Assembly: GCA_025929455.1 (NCBI GenBank)
Contig: JAICMB010000108.1
Span: 1-8,883 of the forward strand
Direction of reading: 5' to 3'
DNA length: 8,883 nt
DNA from: Bryobacteraceae bacterium
Lineage (GTDB): Bacteria; Acidobacteriota; Terriglobia; Bryobacterales; Bryobacteraceae
Position 1 is the stretch's first letter. Each line of letters starts with the position of its first letter. Positions 1-5,936 of this stretch are shown here, piece by piece. The position numbers and the translations under genes are program-made. The notes below the pieces were generated by a model. It was not told where the DNA came from. It saw only the letters and a list, made by a program, of their open reading frames with translations, and ran no database searches.

Positions 1-392
1 CGCATCTCTTCGAGCGCCATGTTCAGCTCGAAAACTTCCTCGAGCAGCTCAGGTGGAACGTCCTTTGAGCGCTGCTCGCTGAGGTCGAAGCCCTCCTGCG
101 CGAGCACGTAATGGGCGCGCTTCACGGGGTCGCGCAACGTGCGGTGCGCGTCGTTCAGGACCGAAGAGGCCTCCAGCGAATAGCCGCGCTCGCGCTCGGT
201 TTTGCGCGTATAGCGGTCCGGATGCAGTTCGCGGCTGAGCGCGTAAAAACGCTCCTGCAACACGTCATCAGATAAAGCGAGTTTGCGCGGAAGCCCAAGC
301 AGCCGGAAGTAGTCGCGCGGCGGCTCCTGCAGCGACTTACATGCCGGACAGAACACCGCGTCTACAGACTGGCCGCAGTTCCAGCAGGTCAC
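1..392 (-). CDS. hscB: HscB/HSC20 J-domain co-chaperone with N-terminal four-Cys zinc ribbon (3' end beyond window)
   Basis: The 130 visible residues belong to a J-protein that in this family brings IscU to the Hsp70 HscA and stimulates its ATPase during Fe-S cluster transfer in the cytosol. Two CxxC pairs (C3/C6 within CWNCG and C15/C18) form a likely zinc ribbon. It is followed by RDYFRLLGL (residues 26-34), a J domain with the HPD motif at 57-59, and the start of the C-terminal IscU-binding helices. Escherichia coli HscB lacks the cysteine module; human HSCB carries a similar one. The start is GTG, overlapping the iscA stop by four bases (GTGA), so translation is probably coupled to iscA. 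It is the last visible gene of the isc operon; hscA would be expected beyond the left edge. Family assignment is firm; metal binding is inferred from cysteine spacing. Confidence 0.9.
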   Translation of the reverse strand, partial: MTCWNCGQSVDAVFCPACKSLQEPPRDYFRLLGLPRKLALSDDVLQERFYALSRELHPDRYTRKTERERGYSLEASSVLNDAHRTLRDPVKRAHYVLAQEGFDLSEQRSKDVPPELLEEVFELNMALEEM

Positions 393-754
393 GCCGAGAA
401 GGACGTTCCGCAGCCGCACTTCTTCTTGGCATGCGGATTATTGAACACGAACCCGGACTGCATCAGCGTGTCTTCCCAGTCGAGAGTCATGCCGTCCAGG
501 TACAGCATGCTCTTGGGGTCGACGAACACCTTTACGTCCTCGAACTCGAAAACGTAATCCTTCGGGCGCTGCTTGCCGTCGAACTTGAACTGGTAGCTCA
601 ATCCCGAGCAGCCGCCGCCGAGAACGCCAAGACGCAATCCGCCCGTGACACCCTGCTTTGCAAACGCTTCACGGATCTTGGCGACGGCTTTCGGTGTCAC
701 CTCGACATGGCCCTGACGGGGCTCCGTTTCCGCGTTGCTGCCCAGAACCGTCAC
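389..754 (-). CDS. iscA: IscA, A-type Fe-S carrier protein
   Basis: A 121-residue A-type carrier of the HesB/IscA family, which holds Fe-S clusters or iron and hands them from the IscU scaffold to client apoproteins in the cytosol. The three invariant cysteines are present: C49 in GGGCSGLSY, and C113 and C115 in KKCGCGTSF near the C-terminus. The core begins near residue 17 (VEVTPKAV), leaving a slightly long N-terminus of about 15 residues. I place the start at a GTG that overlaps the iscU stop as GTGA. The reading frame stays open upstream through iscU, but that extension has no similarity to the family and is a shadow of iscU. The stop overlaps the hscB start in the same way. Product and position in the operon are clear; whether it carries [2Fe-2S] or [4Fe-4S] cannot be read from sequence. 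Confidence 0.93.
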   Translation of the reverse strand: MTVLGSNAETEPRQGHVEVTPKAVAKIREAFAKQGVTGGLRLGVLGGGCSGLSYQFKFDGKQRPKDYVFEFEDVKVFVDPKSMLYLDGMTLDWEDTLMQSGFVFNNPHAKKKCGCGTSFSA

Positions 755-1161
755 GCCGAAACTTGCTCCGTCTGCCGCGTGCCCGCTTTCTTTTTGTAGT
801 CGGAAATAGCGGCTTTGATAGCGTCTTCGGCCAGCACCGAGCAGTGGATCTTCACGGGCGGCAAGCTCAATTCGTTCACGATGTCCGTGTTCTTGATCTG
901 CATCGCCTCGTCTACCGTCTTGCCGTGCAGCCATTCGGTGGCGAGCGAGGAGCTCGCGATCGCACTCCCACAGCCGAAGGTCTTGAACTTGGCTTCTTCG
1001 ATGACGCCCGTCTCCGGGTTCACCTTCACCTGCAGCTTCATCACGTCGCCGCACTCCGGCGCGCCCACCATGCCGGTGCCGACGTTCGGATCGCTCTTAT
1101 CAAGCGAGCCGACGTTGCGCGGATTGTTGTAATGATCGAGAACTTTGTTGGAATAGGCCAT
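751..1161 (-). CDS. iscU: IscU, Fe-S cluster assembly scaffold
   Basis: A 136-residue scaffold on which sulfur from IscS and iron combine into a [2Fe-2S] cluster. All key positions are seen: C37 and D39 in GAPECGDVMKLQ, C64 in FGCGSAIASSS, and H106 and C107 in KIHCSVLAEDA. The LPPVK motif recognised by the HscA chaperone is at 100-104, so this is an ISC-type scaffold and not a SufU or NifU, consistent with an hscB downstream. Length matches the family (about 128 residues) apart from a polar C-terminal tail of roughly ten residues. The ATG start has a strong Shine-Dalgarno (AAGGAG, within 1172-1177) ten bases upstream, the best in the operon, fitting the need for abundant scaffold. It lies 41 bases downstream of iscS and overlaps iscA by four bases. 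Confidence 0.97.
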   Translation of the reverse strand: MAYSNKVLDHYNNPRNVGSLDKSDPNVGTGMVGAPECGDVMKLQVKVNPETGVIEEAKFKTFGCGSAIASSSLATEWLHGKTVDEAMQIKNTDIVNELSLPPVKIHCSVLAEDAIKAAISDYKKKAGTRQTEQVSA

Positions 1162-1202
1162 TTCGCTTCTTCTCCTTTATTTACCGTGTTTTCGCGTGGC
1201 GC

Positions 1203-2417
1203 TCAATGCGCCGACCACTGCATTTTCGCCAGATCCACGCCTTCTTTTGCCAGCTCATACAGCGGCGACAGCTCGCGCAGTTTCCTCACTACGTCCACCA
1301 CTTTATCGCCGACGTAATCGACTTCCTCCTCGGTGTTGAACCGCCCCAGGCCGAAGCGGATGGAGGAGTGCGCCAGATCGTCGCCTGCTCCCAGCGCCTT
1401 CAGCACATAGCTGGGCTCCAGCGTCGCCGAGGTGCACGCCGAGCCGCTCGAAACCGCCACATCGTTGATGCCCATCAGCAGCGATTCGCCTTCGACATAC
1501 GCAAAGCTGATGTTCAGGTTATTCGGCAGGCGGTGCTCCATGGTGCCGTTGATGTAGACTTCATCGAGCTCCGCGAACAGCTTGTCCTTCAATTTGTCGC
1601 GCAGATACAACATCCGCCGTGCTTCCTCTTCCATTTCGGATTTGCACAGCGCACACGCCGCGCCCAGGCCGACGATACTGGGAACGTTCAGCGTTCCGGA
1701 GCGCATGCCGCGCTCGTGCCCGCCGCCGTCCATCTGCGCCGTCACCTGCACGCGCGGGCTCTTGCGCCGCACATACAGCGCGCCCACGCCCTTCGGCCCG
1801 TACATCTTGTGCCCGGAAATCGAAGCCAGATCGACGTTGTCCTTAATCACGTTCACCGGCACTTTGCCCACCGCCTGCGTGGCGTCTGTATGGAACAGCA
1901 CGCCGCGCTCCTTCGCGATCTTGCCGATTTCGACAACCGGCTGAATGACGCCGATTTCGTTGTTGGCGTACATGATCGTGATCAGGATGGTCTTGTCCGT
2001 GATCGCGTCCCGCAACTGATCGAGATCGACGAGCCCGTTCTGCTGCACCGGCAGATAGGTGACGCGAACGCCTTCCTTCTCGAGATGCTTGCAGGTGTCG
2101 AGAATGGCCTTGTGCTCGGTCGCCGCCGTGATGATGTGATTGCCGCGCTCGGCATACATCTGCGCGACGCCTTTCACGGCCAGGTTGTCGGATTCGGTGG
2201 CGCCGCTGGTGAACACGATTTCCTTCGAGGTGGCGCCAATCAGGTCCGCGATCTGCTTGCGCGCCTTCTCTACCGCCTCTTCGGCCTCCCAGCCAAAGCT
2301 GTGATTGCGGCTCGCCGCGTTGCCAAACAGGTCGGTGAAATACGGAGTCATCGCGCTCAGAACGCGCGGATCTACCGGCGTGGTGGCATGGTTGTCCATG
2401 TAGATCGGCAGTTTCAT
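1203..2417 (-). CDS. iscS: IscS, PLP-dependent cysteine desulfurase
   Basis: A 404-residue class V aminotransferase-fold enzyme, the same length as Escherichia coli IscS, that converts L-cysteine to L-alanine and passes a persulfide sulfur to IscU and other acceptors. Visible hallmarks: [11 protein letters not shown] at the N-terminus, the substrate-pocket histidine in ATEHKAI (about 102), the PLP lysine in [10 protein letters not shown] (about 204), the cofactor region [11 protein letters not shown], and the catalytic cysteine loop [14 protein letters not shown] with C328. The C-terminus ([13 protein letters not shown]) matches the IscU-docking end of group I enzymes, so this is IscS and not SufS. 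The frame is open for 32 more codons upstream, but that stretch lies inside iscR; the ATG that overlaps the iscR stop (ATGA) begins exactly at the family N-terminus. The final residues WSAH and full length indicate an intact enzyme. Confidence 0.97.
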   Translation of the reverse strand: MKLPIYMDNHATTPVDPRVLSAMTPYFTDLFGNAASRNHSFGWEAEEAVEKARKQIADLIGATSKEIVFTSGATESDNLAVKGVAQMYAERGNHIITAATEHKAILDTCKHLEKEGVRVTYLPVQQNGLVDLDQLRDAITDKTILITIMYANNEIGVIQPVVEIGKIAKERGVLFHTDATQAVGKVPVNVIKDNVDLASISGHKMYGPKGVGALYVRRKSPRVQVTAQMDGGGHERGMRSGTLNVPSIVGLGAACALCKSEMEEEARRMLYLRDKLKDKLFAELDEVYINGTMEHRLPNNLNISFAYVEGESLLMGINDVAVSSGSACTSATLEPSYVLKALGAGDDLAHSSIRFGLGRFNTEEEVDYVGDKVVDVVRKLRELSPLYELAKEGVDLAKMQWSAH

Positions 2418-2902
2418 ATCAATTCCTTGGCAGTCTCCCCGGGTCCTTCCAGCGCGTAAAGCTGCGCTGGGGCGGGCGCGCGGTCTCCACACTCCTCCTG
2501 GCTCATATCCCAAATACTGATGCTCGAAAGCAGACGGAGGATTCCTTCATGCACCCTGCGCAGCGGCTCACGCACGTTGCAGCGGTCCGAGTGGCTGCAA
2601 AACCCGTGCTCGGTGAAGCATGGTGTCAACACGATCGGCCCGTCGATCGTCCGAATCACCTCGAGGGCCGAAATATCCTTGGCATGGCGCGCCAGTTTGT
2701 AGCCCCCGTTGGTGCCGTGCTCGGAGCGCAGAAAACCTTGCCGCGCGAGCTTTTGGAGAATCTTAGCGAGCAGCGGCGACGGGATCCCGTAGGAGTCCGC
2801 GATCTCCTTGGCGCTGGCGCTTTCGGGCGCACAGACGGCGAGGTGCTTGAGGGCGATCAGCCCATAATCGGCCTTTTTGGTGAGCTTCAACATCGGCGCC
2901 AC
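2414..2902 (-). CDS. iscR: IscR/SufR-like Rrf2-family Fe-S regulator
   Basis: A 162-residue Rrf2-family winged-helix regulator that probably senses Fe-S status and controls this operon. The DNA-binding part covers residues 4-75 ([11 protein letters not shown], recognition region around [13 protein letters not shown], wing [11 protein letters not shown]). Three cysteines, C95, C102 and C108, sit in the loop that holds the cluster in IscR; spacing is C-x6-C-x5-C, versus C-x5-C-x5-C in Escherichia coli, and the position three after the last Cys is Arg instead of the His ligand. The texture [15 protein letters not shown] is closer to SUF-system Rrf2 regulators than to enterobacterial IscR. The start is uncertain: GTG at 2902 or ATG at 2893 (MLKLTKK), the latter fitting the family N-terminus better; neither has a clear Shine-Dalgarno. 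Cluster type and repressor or activator role are inferred. Confidence 0.9.
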   Translation of the reverse strand: MAPMLKLTKKADYGLIALKHLAVCAPESASAKEIADSYGIPSPLLAKILQKLARQGFLRSEHGTNGGYKLARHAKDISALEVIRTIDGPIVLTPCFTEHGFCSHSDRCNVREPLRRVHEGILRLLSSISIWDMSQEECGDRAPAPAQLYALEGPGETAKELI

Positions 2903-2912
2903 ACAGTAACGC

Positions 2913-2927
2913 GGACCGAATCGGTCC
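2913..2927. promoter_or_regulatory. 15-base palindrome at the isc transcript start, candidate regulator operator
   Basis: GGACCGA-A-TCGGTCC is a perfect inverted repeat with 7-base arms around one base. It lies immediately downstream of the predicted isc promoter, covering roughly +2 to +16. Such a position suits a repressor operator, most simply for the adjacent Rrf2 regulator. The arms do not match published Escherichia coli IscR type 1 or type 2 sites, so assignment to this regulator is inference. It could also fold as a short 5' leader hairpin. Confidence 0.45.
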
Positions 2928-2935
2928 TACTTGCC

Positions 2936-2965
2936 ATTATGGACCCGCCGACCTACTCCAGTCAA
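2936..2965 (-). promoter_or_regulatory. Predicted sigma70-type promoter of the isc operon
   Basis: Read on the minus strand, TTGACT (2965-2960) is followed after 18 bases by CATAAT (2941-2936), each one mismatch from the sigma70 consensus. Transcription would start near 2929, about 27-36 bases before the two possible iscR starts. No other box pair of this quality is seen upstream of iscR. Confidence 0.6.
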
Positions 2966-3088
2966 TCACAGTATTTTCAGACAGATGCGGTCGGAATACC
3001 GGTACGGTAGTTCCGGCCGCGCATTCGGAAGGCCGTGGTAAACTGAAGCGATTATATCCTGCCCGGGGCACTGTCTATCTAGACGACA

Positions 3089-4573
3089 ATGATCCGCATT
3101 TTCCGAGTCTTTATTCCGGCCAGTGTTCTAGCGCTCCTCGTCTCGGAAGCCGTCCTGATCTTCTGCTGCTACGTCCTGGCGAGCTTTCTCGTGCTCGACA
3201 CGGACCCCGGGCTGTTTCTGCTGTACGAGGGCGGTTTCGGGCGCATTGCGATCGTGGTTGCCTGCGTAATGCTAGGCATTTACTTCCACGACCTTTATAC
3301 CCGCTTTCGGATCAAGTCCCGCACCTTGCTGCTGCAGCAGCTCTGCCTGGTGCTGGGGATTGCATTTCTGACGCAGGCGCTGCTGAGTTATCTGAAGCTG
3401 CAGGAGTGGATTCTGCCGAAGTGGATGATGATCGTCGGCTCCGGCCTGGCGCTGATCGTCATGCCCGCGTGGCGCATCCTGTACGCCAAAGTTGTACTGA
3501 AGGCGCTCGGCTCCGAGCGCGTGCTGTTTGTCGGCACCTCCAGTCTGGTTGCGGAGATTACGGCTCAGATAACGGACCGTCCGGAGTTGGGATTGAAACC
3601 GCTGGGATACCTGGACGATGGCGCGCACGACAGCTTTGAAACGGAACCCGCTGACCGCAGGCGCGCCGCTGAAGCCCCGGCTTATGACGCGGAAACGGCC
3701 ATCGCGCTGGCGCCCGCGCGAACCGGCGAACTGCAGTACATACCGCGTCTCGGCGAGGTGCGCCAACTAACCGCCATTGCCGCCGAGTTGCGGCCCGAGC
3801 GCATCGTAGTCGGCATGTCCGAGCGGCGCAACCGCCTGCCCGTTCAGGAACTCCTCGACCTGCGCTTTTCCGGCATCCAGATCGAAGACGCGCTGGCCAT
3901 GTTCGAAACCGTGTTCGGCCGCGTCTGCACACGCGAGCTACGCCCGTCGCAATTGATCTTCACGAAAGAATTGGGCCCGCGTCCGAACCGTGTGGTCTGG
4001 CAGTCGATTTACTCGTTCGTAATCGCGCTGATTGGAACTGCGATCGCCTCGCCGATCATGCTGCTGGTTGCGATCGCGGTGAAGTGTACCTCTGCGGGGC
4101 CGGTGCTATACCGGCAGAAGCGCGTCGGCCGCAACGGTTCCGTTTTCACGGTGTACAAATTCCGGTCCATGCGTGCGAATGCCGAGGCGCGCACCGGCGC
4201 CGTGTGGGCGAGCCGCGACGATCCGCGTATCACGCCTATCGGCAAATGGCTTCGCAAACTGCGCCTAGACGAGTTCCCGCAGTTGTTCAACGTTTTGCGT
4301 GGGGAGATGTCGATCGTCGGCCCACGGCCGGAGCGTCCTGAGTTCGTGCAGACGTTGGCCGAGCGCATTCCGTATTACCGCCAGCGCCACTGCGTCAAGC
4401 CGGGCATCACCGGCTGGGCGCAGATCAACCACAAGTACGGCGACACCATCGAGGACACCGTCACCAAACTCGAATTCGATCTCTACTACATAAAGAACCT
4501 CGCTCCCAGCCTCGACGCCTACATCATTTTCCAAACCCTCAAAGTGATGCTGCTGTCGCGCGGCGCCCAATAA
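3089..4573 (+). CDS. EpsB-type polyprenyl-phosphate sugar-1-phosphate transferase (exopolysaccharide initiation)
   Basis: A 494-residue inner-membrane enzyme that should transfer a sugar-1-phosphate from a nucleotide sugar to undecaprenyl phosphate, the first step of exopolysaccharide assembly. Order of parts: four N-terminal membrane segments (about 10-130), a Rossmann-like domain starting at VLFVGTSS (145-152), a fifth hydrophobic segment (about 307-329), and the catalytic domain with YKFRSM (356-361), the LDEFPQ motif holding the D394-E395 catalytic dyad, the PRPERP phosphate motif (412-417), KPGITGWAQIN, and the usual C-terminal end. The pattern resembles the transferases associated with PEP-CTERM/exosortase loci (TIGR03013 type). 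A polar stretch of some 40 residues (about 180-225, ADRRRAAEAPAYDAE region) looks like an insertion in the Rossmann domain. No other polysaccharide gene is nearby, so it stands alone here. The start has no clear Shine-Dalgarno but begins right at the first membrane segment. The sugar is unknown. Confidence 0.9.
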   Translation: MIRIFRVFIPASVLALLVSEAVLIFCCYVLASFLVLDTDPGLFLLYEGGFGRIAIVVACVMLGIYFHDLYTRFRIKSRTLLLQQLCLVLGIAFLTQALLSYLKLQEWILPKWMMIVGSGLALIVMPAWRILYAKVVLKALGSERVLFVGTSSLVAEITAQITDRPELGLKPLGYLDDGAHDSFETEPADRRRAAEAPAYDAETAIALAPARTGELQYIPRLGEVRQLTAIAAELRPERIVVGMSERRNRLPVQELLDLRFSGIQIEDALAMFETVFGRVCTRELRPSQLIFTKELGPRPNRVVWQSIYSFVIALIGTAIASPIMLLVAIAVKCTSAGPVLYRQKRVGRNGSVFTVYKFRSMRANAEARTGAVWASRDDPRITPIGKWLRKLRLDEFPQLFNVLRGEMSIVGPRPERPEFVQTLAERIPYYRQRHCVKPGITGWAQINHKYGDTIEDTVTKLEFDLYYIKNLAPSLDAYIIFQTLKVMLLSRGAQ

Positions 4574-4694
4574 AGACAGAATCTCCGCTGCGTGCGCACT
4601 CCAGTGGGGCGGCCGGTCTTGCCGCTGTCCCTCAGCTCATGGCAAGCGTGCCGGACCCGTTTCGATGTTCGCCTTCCGCGCCAGCATTGCCGCA

Positions 4695-4732
4695 AGCGAT
4701 CCCGCTTTACGTTAGCGATCCCGCTTTACGTT
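4695..4732. repeat. Perfect tandem duplication of a 19-base unit
   Basis: The unit AGCGATCCCGCTTTACGTT occurs twice head to tail (4695-4713 and 4714-4732) without mismatch. Identity between copies suggests a recent slippage event or a short variable-number repeat. No coding role is seen. Confidence 0.9.
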
Positions 4733-4796
4733 TTGGTTGTAACCCGCGCATGGGCAGGGTCGAAAATTCGCTGAGCCATCGTGCGGCGGCAGACGA

Positions 4797-4832
4797 GGCG
4801 GGTTGGGAACCCGCCGCAGGCTTACAGCTTGC
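4797..4832. repeat. Two adjacent stem-loops, REP-like palindromic element
   Basis: The first hairpin has perfect 8-base arms (GGCGGGTT / AACCCGCC, 4797-4804 and 4808-4815) around GGG. Directly after it a second has 7-base arms (GCAGGCT / AGCTTGC, 4816-4822 and 4826-4832, one G-T wobble) around TAC. No T-run follows on either strand, so a terminator is unlikely. Paired GC-rich hairpins in a non-coding spacer resemble dispersed REP/BIME elements; that identity requires other copies in the genome, which cannot be seen here. Confidence 0.5.
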
Positions 4833-4898
4833 CCCACGACGGAATCGGCCCATGCTGCGAAAAAAATGGGATGTAGTAGCACATTGTTTTCATGAAAC

Positions 4899-5285
4899 TA
4901 CCCCGTGGACCGCATGATGGTGGAGCCCGCGCGTTTTCTCGTGCGGACCATGGCGGCCGCGGGCCGAGTATCGCTTTTTGTATGTTGCGGGATCGATGCG
5001 CAACCAGTGGAAAGGCGCACCGCACGCGACAGAAATTCCGTTCGTCTTCGATACTGTTGCGCCTAAGTGTGGCGATAAGCTGACACCCCAAGACGAGAAG
5101 ATCGGGCAGGCGTCCAACGCATGCTGGGTTGCATTTGCCAAAGCCGGCAGACCGGATGCCGCGGGCGGTCCGGAGTGGCCGCGCTATGACACGTCCCGAG
5201 ATATTCTGCTGAATTTGCGGAAACCGGCCCGGTCGCCCAGCCCGATACCTGGAAGGCACGGCTGGACCTAGTAGAGGACTCGCAG
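4899..5285 (+). pseudogene. Truncated, frameshifted type B carboxylesterase remnant (C-terminal part only)
   Basis: Three reading-frame pieces line up in order with the C-terminal quarter of type B carboxylesterases (alpha/beta hydrolases cleaving carboxyl esters). Piece one (about 4908-4960) reads DRMMVEPARFLVRTMAAAG. Piece two, in the next frame (about 4966-5210), reads EYRFLYVAGSMRNQW, then GAPHATEIPFVFDT, then WVAFAKAGRPD and EWPRYD. Piece three (5214-5285) reads FAETGPVAQPDTWKARLD and LVED. The catalytic histidine of the family is in APHATE (codon 5023-5025); the nucleophile GxSxG region and everything N-terminal to it are missing, and no start fits. The second shift looks like loss of one T near 5213. 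Assembly error could explain a shift but not the missing 400 or so N-terminal residues. Piece three stays open in the same frame into the LPHTA gene. Confidence 0.75.
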
Positions 5286-5308
5286 TCAGTCATAACTAAG
5301 CTACACGC

Positions 5309-5330
5309 GGCCGTTCTACACAGGAACGGT
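5309..5330 (+). promoter_or_regulatory. Inverted repeat upstream of the LPHTA gene
   Basis: GGCCGTTC (5309-5316) and GAACGGTC (5324-5331 less the edge base) form an 8-base stem with one G-T wobble around TACACAG, about 57 bases before the start codon of the downstream gene. It may be a leader hairpin or a protein site. I find no convincing -35/-10 pair beside it, so the role is open. Confidence 0.35.
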
Positions 5331-5387
5331 CCGACGTGTGCACCGACAGCCGTAGGGGAAAATCACCCTCGAACAGGAGTGACATTA

Positions 5388-5834
5388 ATGAGAAAGAAAC
5401 TTCTCGGATTTGCTTTTTCGGCTGCACTGGCGACGGGAACGTGCGTCTTCGCACAACAAACCGGCGCCAACAATCCCACCAATAATACGAGTACGACAAC
5501 GAGCTCGCAAACGCCTACGACTAACAATGCCAACAACGGGTCCATGCCGGCCGCAACACCGGCTGCGGGACAGAACACTACTAACCCGAACAATTACAAC
5601 AGCAACAACCCGAACGCAAACACTAACAACAACAAGGCCACGAACTCCAATGCCAATTCGAATAACGGCTACGCCAATGACAACGGGGTGAACGGAAACA
5701 GTTCCAACGCGAACGGCACGCTTCCCCACACGGCAAGCGATGCCCCGCTCTTTGGCCTGGCCGGGTCCATGGCGCTGGGCTTGGGCTTCATGCTTCGCCG
5801 CCGCCGTTTGCAGAAAGCTCCAGCTTACCGCTGA
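5388..5834 (+). CDS. Secreted Asn-rich low-complexity protein with LPxTA (sortase-like) C-terminal signal
   Basis: A 148-residue protein I cannot assign to a named family. It has a signal peptide (MRKK, hydrophobic core, likely cleavage after VFA at residue 22) and a central region of about 88 residues almost entirely Asn, Thr, Ser, Ala, Gly and Pro, with many NN and NNN runs and no expected fold. The C-terminus has a tripartite sorting-signal layout: LPHTA at 112-116, a hydrophobic segment (about 120-136) and RRRR at 137-140. In Gram-positive bacteria this layout directs covalent anchoring by sortase, and LPxTA is a known variant of LPxTG; here it implies export and tethering at the cell envelope. 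No sortase gene is in the window. The ATG at 5388 follows AGGAG (5375-5379) by eight bases; a GTG three codons earlier overlaps that site and is less likely. It seems monocistronic. Confidence 0.8.
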   Translation: MRKKLLGFAFSAALATGTCVFAQQTGANNPTNNTSTTTSSQTPTTNNANNGSMPAATPAAGQNTTNPNNYNSNNPNANTNNNKATNSNANSNNGYANDNGVNGNSSNANGTLPHTASDAPLFGLAGSMALGLGFMLRRRRLQKAPAYR

Positions 5835-5848
5835 CTGTAAGAGATCTG

Positions 5849-5876
5849 AGGAGACCCGTAACGGCCTCCTATTTCT
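5849..5876 (+). terminator. Weak terminator-like hairpin after the LPHTA gene
   Basis: AGGAG (5849-5853) pairs with CTCCT (5866-5870), with an inner CCG/CGG stem around TAA and a small unpaired bulge, followed by ATTTCT. It sits 15 bases after the stop codon. The short T-tract makes it a modest candidate. Confidence 0.4.
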
Positions 5877-5881
5877 GTACA

Positions 5882-5912
5882 TAAAGAAAAACCGGCCGCG
5901 AAACGCGGCCGG
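5882..5912 (-). terminator. Strong intrinsic terminator of the ferritin-like gene
   Basis: Perfect 9-base arms CCGGCCGCG and CGCGGCCGG (5892-5900 and 5904-5912) enclose AAA. Read on the minus strand the stem is followed by GGTTTTTCTTTAT, a classic Rho-independent terminator about 25 bases after the ferritin-like stop. On the plus strand no T-run follows, so it acts mainly on minus-strand transcripts. Confidence 0.88.
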
Positions 5913-5936
5913 CGTAAATGGAATTTATTCCTGCCT

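Larger units (their letters stand above)
4574..4898. other. Gene-free spacer carrying repeats
   Basis: No convincing gene occurs in these 325 bases. Open frames here lack ribosome binding sites and recognisable protein texture. The stretch contains the 19-base tandem duplication and the paired stem-loops listed separately, and no clear terminator for the sugar transferase. It may include DNA left after loss of the 5' part of the esterase gene, but no esterase motif can be read in it. Confidence 0.6.

Noticed and set aside
755..1054. N-terminal extension of the iscA frame to 221 residues
   Set aside because: The extension lies wholly inside iscU in another frame and has no family similarity; the GTG overlapping the iscU stop gives the normal A-type carrier length.
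1206..2459. 417-residue open frame on the plus strand opposite iscS
   Set aside because: It mirrors a well-supported enzyme gene, is rich in His/Arg/Gln as expected from antisense of high-GC codons, and matches no family I know.
2945..2970. Enterobacterial IscR type 1 site in the -35 region
   Set aside because: GACT and GGTC are six bases apart instead of five and the flanks do not match; too weak to list as a feature.
4639..4917. Possible small hypothetical protein of 92 residues in the spacer
   Set aside because: No Shine-Dalgarno, it spans both the tandem repeat and the hairpins, and its composition is not protein-like.
4822..5259. 145-residue open frame on the minus strand across the esterase remnant
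   Set aside because: The plus strand carries clear esterase motifs in order; the minus frame shows none and is best seen as a shadow.
5388..5460. Lipoprotein signal with Cys19 as the lipidated residue
   Set aside because: The residues before Cys19 (ATGT) do not fit a lipobox, while VFA followed by QQ fits ordinary signal peptidase cleavage.
5440..5710. Repetitive AAC/AAT-rich stretch as a possible CRISPR or microsatellite array
   Set aside because: It has no regular repeat-spacer unit; the pattern is codon-level and explained by the Asn-rich protein, which has a signal peptide and a proper C-terminus.
5720..5834. PEP-CTERM exosortase signal on the secreted protein, suggested by the nearby EpsB-type transferase
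   Set aside because: The motif is LPHTA, not a PEP triplet, so it fits a sortase-type layout better.
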